From Camarhynchus parvulus (lineage: Eukaryota; Chordata; Aves; Passeriformes; Thraupidae), in the NCBI RefSeq assembly GCF_901933205.1, contig NC_044572.1, forward strand, positions 22,158,501-22,222,500: DNA of 64,000 bases, read 5' to 3'. Below the pieces are notes generated by a model that did not search any database, was not told where the DNA came from, and saw nothing but the letters and a program-made list of their open reading frames with translations. This document shows positions 62,816 through 64,000 of the stretch, one piece after another; position 1 is the first letter of the stretch; the number at the start of each line of letters is the position of its first letter. The position numbers were made by a program, and so were the translations under genes.

Positions 62816-62835
62816 ATTGATATAAATATATCAAT
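62816..62835. repeat. Near-perfect palindrome, 9-base arms
   Basis: Arms attgatata and tatatcaat are exact reverse complements separated by two adenines. Each arm carries an ATTGAT core of the kind read by homeodomain and CUT-type factors, so a dimeric binding site is possible. Confidence 0.9.
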
Positions 62836-63468
62836 CTAATTATAAATGCCTTAGATAGATGGGCAGAACAAATTAATTTAATTTCTGCCCCCCTTTACAG
62901 TTGCAAGAACATTTCTGTTCAAATATCTTTGCACTGCAGGTCATATATCTCATAAACTTTTCAAATAAATCCTGCTTATTACTAATTACATTCCCTCTCT
63001 CAGTGCCATCAAATTCATTTTCCACTATGATGCTGTTACAAATATTCCATTTTGTTGCTGGGACTGAACATCCTTAAGAAGTCATTGCCAACTTGTTTTT
63101 ACAGTAACATGTGGCTTGTAACAAGATGTCTTATATTAATTTTTGCCATGTTTAAATATCGAGTTGTTTTTACTCTGCCCTGTGTAAGAAACCACTGAAT
63201 GTAAAGGAGAAGGTTAATGTAATATGAAAAATAAATCAATTTAATGTTTCAACTAATAGCCTTAATAGTTGGCTAAATTTCATCAAAGTTTTCTGTTTGA
63301 GGCTAATTTGATAGTGGGCCTAACATCAAGAAACAATTACTGGCCTGAAAGCAGCTCTTATTTTCATGTCTCATTTTAAGACACATCAAATTAAAATTAG
63401 AGGTAAGGGAGATGGTATAGTTCACAGTAAATTCCTAAGCATTTGAGCCAAGTTCAATATGCTGGAAT

Positions 63469-63478
63469 GGATTGACAG
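63469..63478 (+). promoter_or_regulatory. PBX-MEIS/PREP-like site (9 of 10)
   Basis: The sequence GGATTGACAG differs by one base from the TGATTGACAG decamer found perfectly at 26419, and is followed by gtcaataaaa, a HOX-like core. Binding is inferred only. Confidence 0.2.
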
Positions 63479-64000
63479 GTCAATAAAATGTAAGAGATAG
63501 TACCTGCCCTTATTGCACTTTTTATTAATTACAGTTTATTGGAATTCATATGATTGTTTAGAGCAAAAATTGAATGTTTAGAGCTGATGGATCTCTATGT
63601 GAGGGAATGTCTTTGTACTGGTTTGAATGTTTTTCCTACAACCGTAGCTGCCAGCCCATGTGTTCTTAAATGGACACTCAAAGCAAAAAGCTTGTCTAAA
63701 ATGAGATATAAGGATATCCCATTTTTGGCTTCATCAAGAAGTTTGCCAGTGCTTCCTCCTGATGAGCATGGTCACCAATCTATGGATGCAGAGAATATTA
63801 ATTATTTCAGAAATGAACAGATGAGTGTGTAAGAGGTATTGATTTTAACCAGGGACTTGTGTCTCTTCAGACGGTCAGGTGACAGTCCAAGTTCCTAGTG
63901 CTAGGTGTTCTCTCTAATGATTTTTCAACTTGGTCTTAATTTTCTGCTAAAATGGGTTTTGGGATCTGAATAATGCATAAACAGGAACAGAAATATGCAA

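Larger units (their letters stand above)
62690..63560. promoter_or_regulatory. Candidate conserved non-coding enhancer block
   Basis: About 870 bases are free of recognised repeats and unusually dense in homeodomain cores: aattaatttaatt near 62870, ttactaattaca near 62977, aatcaatttaatg near 63235, gttggctaaattt near 63270. A 20-base near-palindrome sits at 62816 and a PBX-MEIS-like site at 63469. The texture matches developmental enhancers seen in gene deserts. I infer it from composition only. Confidence 0.25.

Overview
This window looks like non-coding nuclear DNA from a bird, most likely a passerine (perching bird). Three things point there. Base composition is AT-rich with scattered GC-richer patches. 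CR1 LINE copies of several ages are present, with the avian 3' tail built on short catagaat-type units. There is also a 389-base solo long terminal repeat (36654-37042), flanked by a 6-base target duplication, whose sequence I recognise as an endogenous-retrovirus LTR family abundant in songbird genomes. I see no rRNA, intact tRNA, CRISPR array or bacterial-type operon. I found no exon I can assign to a known protein. The window is either a gene desert or the inside of a very long intron.

Layout. 1-1080 is AT-rich and carries three POU octamers. 1100-2635 holds two abutting CR1 pieces on the minus strand: an endonuclease/reverse-transcriptase piece, then a 3' end containing a perfect 17-base hairpin. 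7460-8378 is a plus-strand CR1 with its ORF1 esterase remnant joined almost directly to the start of reverse transcriptase, the endonuclease being lost. 12172-12318 is a CR1 3' end. 14940-16366 (plus) and 16367-16640 (minus) are two CR1s joined tail to tail. 23650-23945 is a much older CR1-like RT fragment. 30344-30520 (minus) is a 58-codon reading frame with a convincing signal peptide; its reality is unproven. An old degraded LTR lies at 32650-32912, a tRNA-like B box near 36530, the young solo LTR at 36654-37042, and a last CR1 tail at 44157-44246. Simple repeats are at 17523, 30917, 45456, 48575, 51281 and 62637. The final kilobase (62690-63560) and a few other AT-rich stretches have the texture of conserved non-coding enhancers, which only an alignment can confirm.

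How it fits together. Almost everything recognisable is the debris of two retroelement systems: CR1 LINEs, which copy by target-primed reverse transcription and are mostly 5'-truncated, and endogenous retroviruses reduced to LTRs by recombination. Every CR1 reading frame here is broken, so none is expected to move by itself. Short open frames elsewhere look like chance frames. Repeat identification rests on my recall of avian repeat families, not on a database search, so family-level calls are firmer than subfamily calls.
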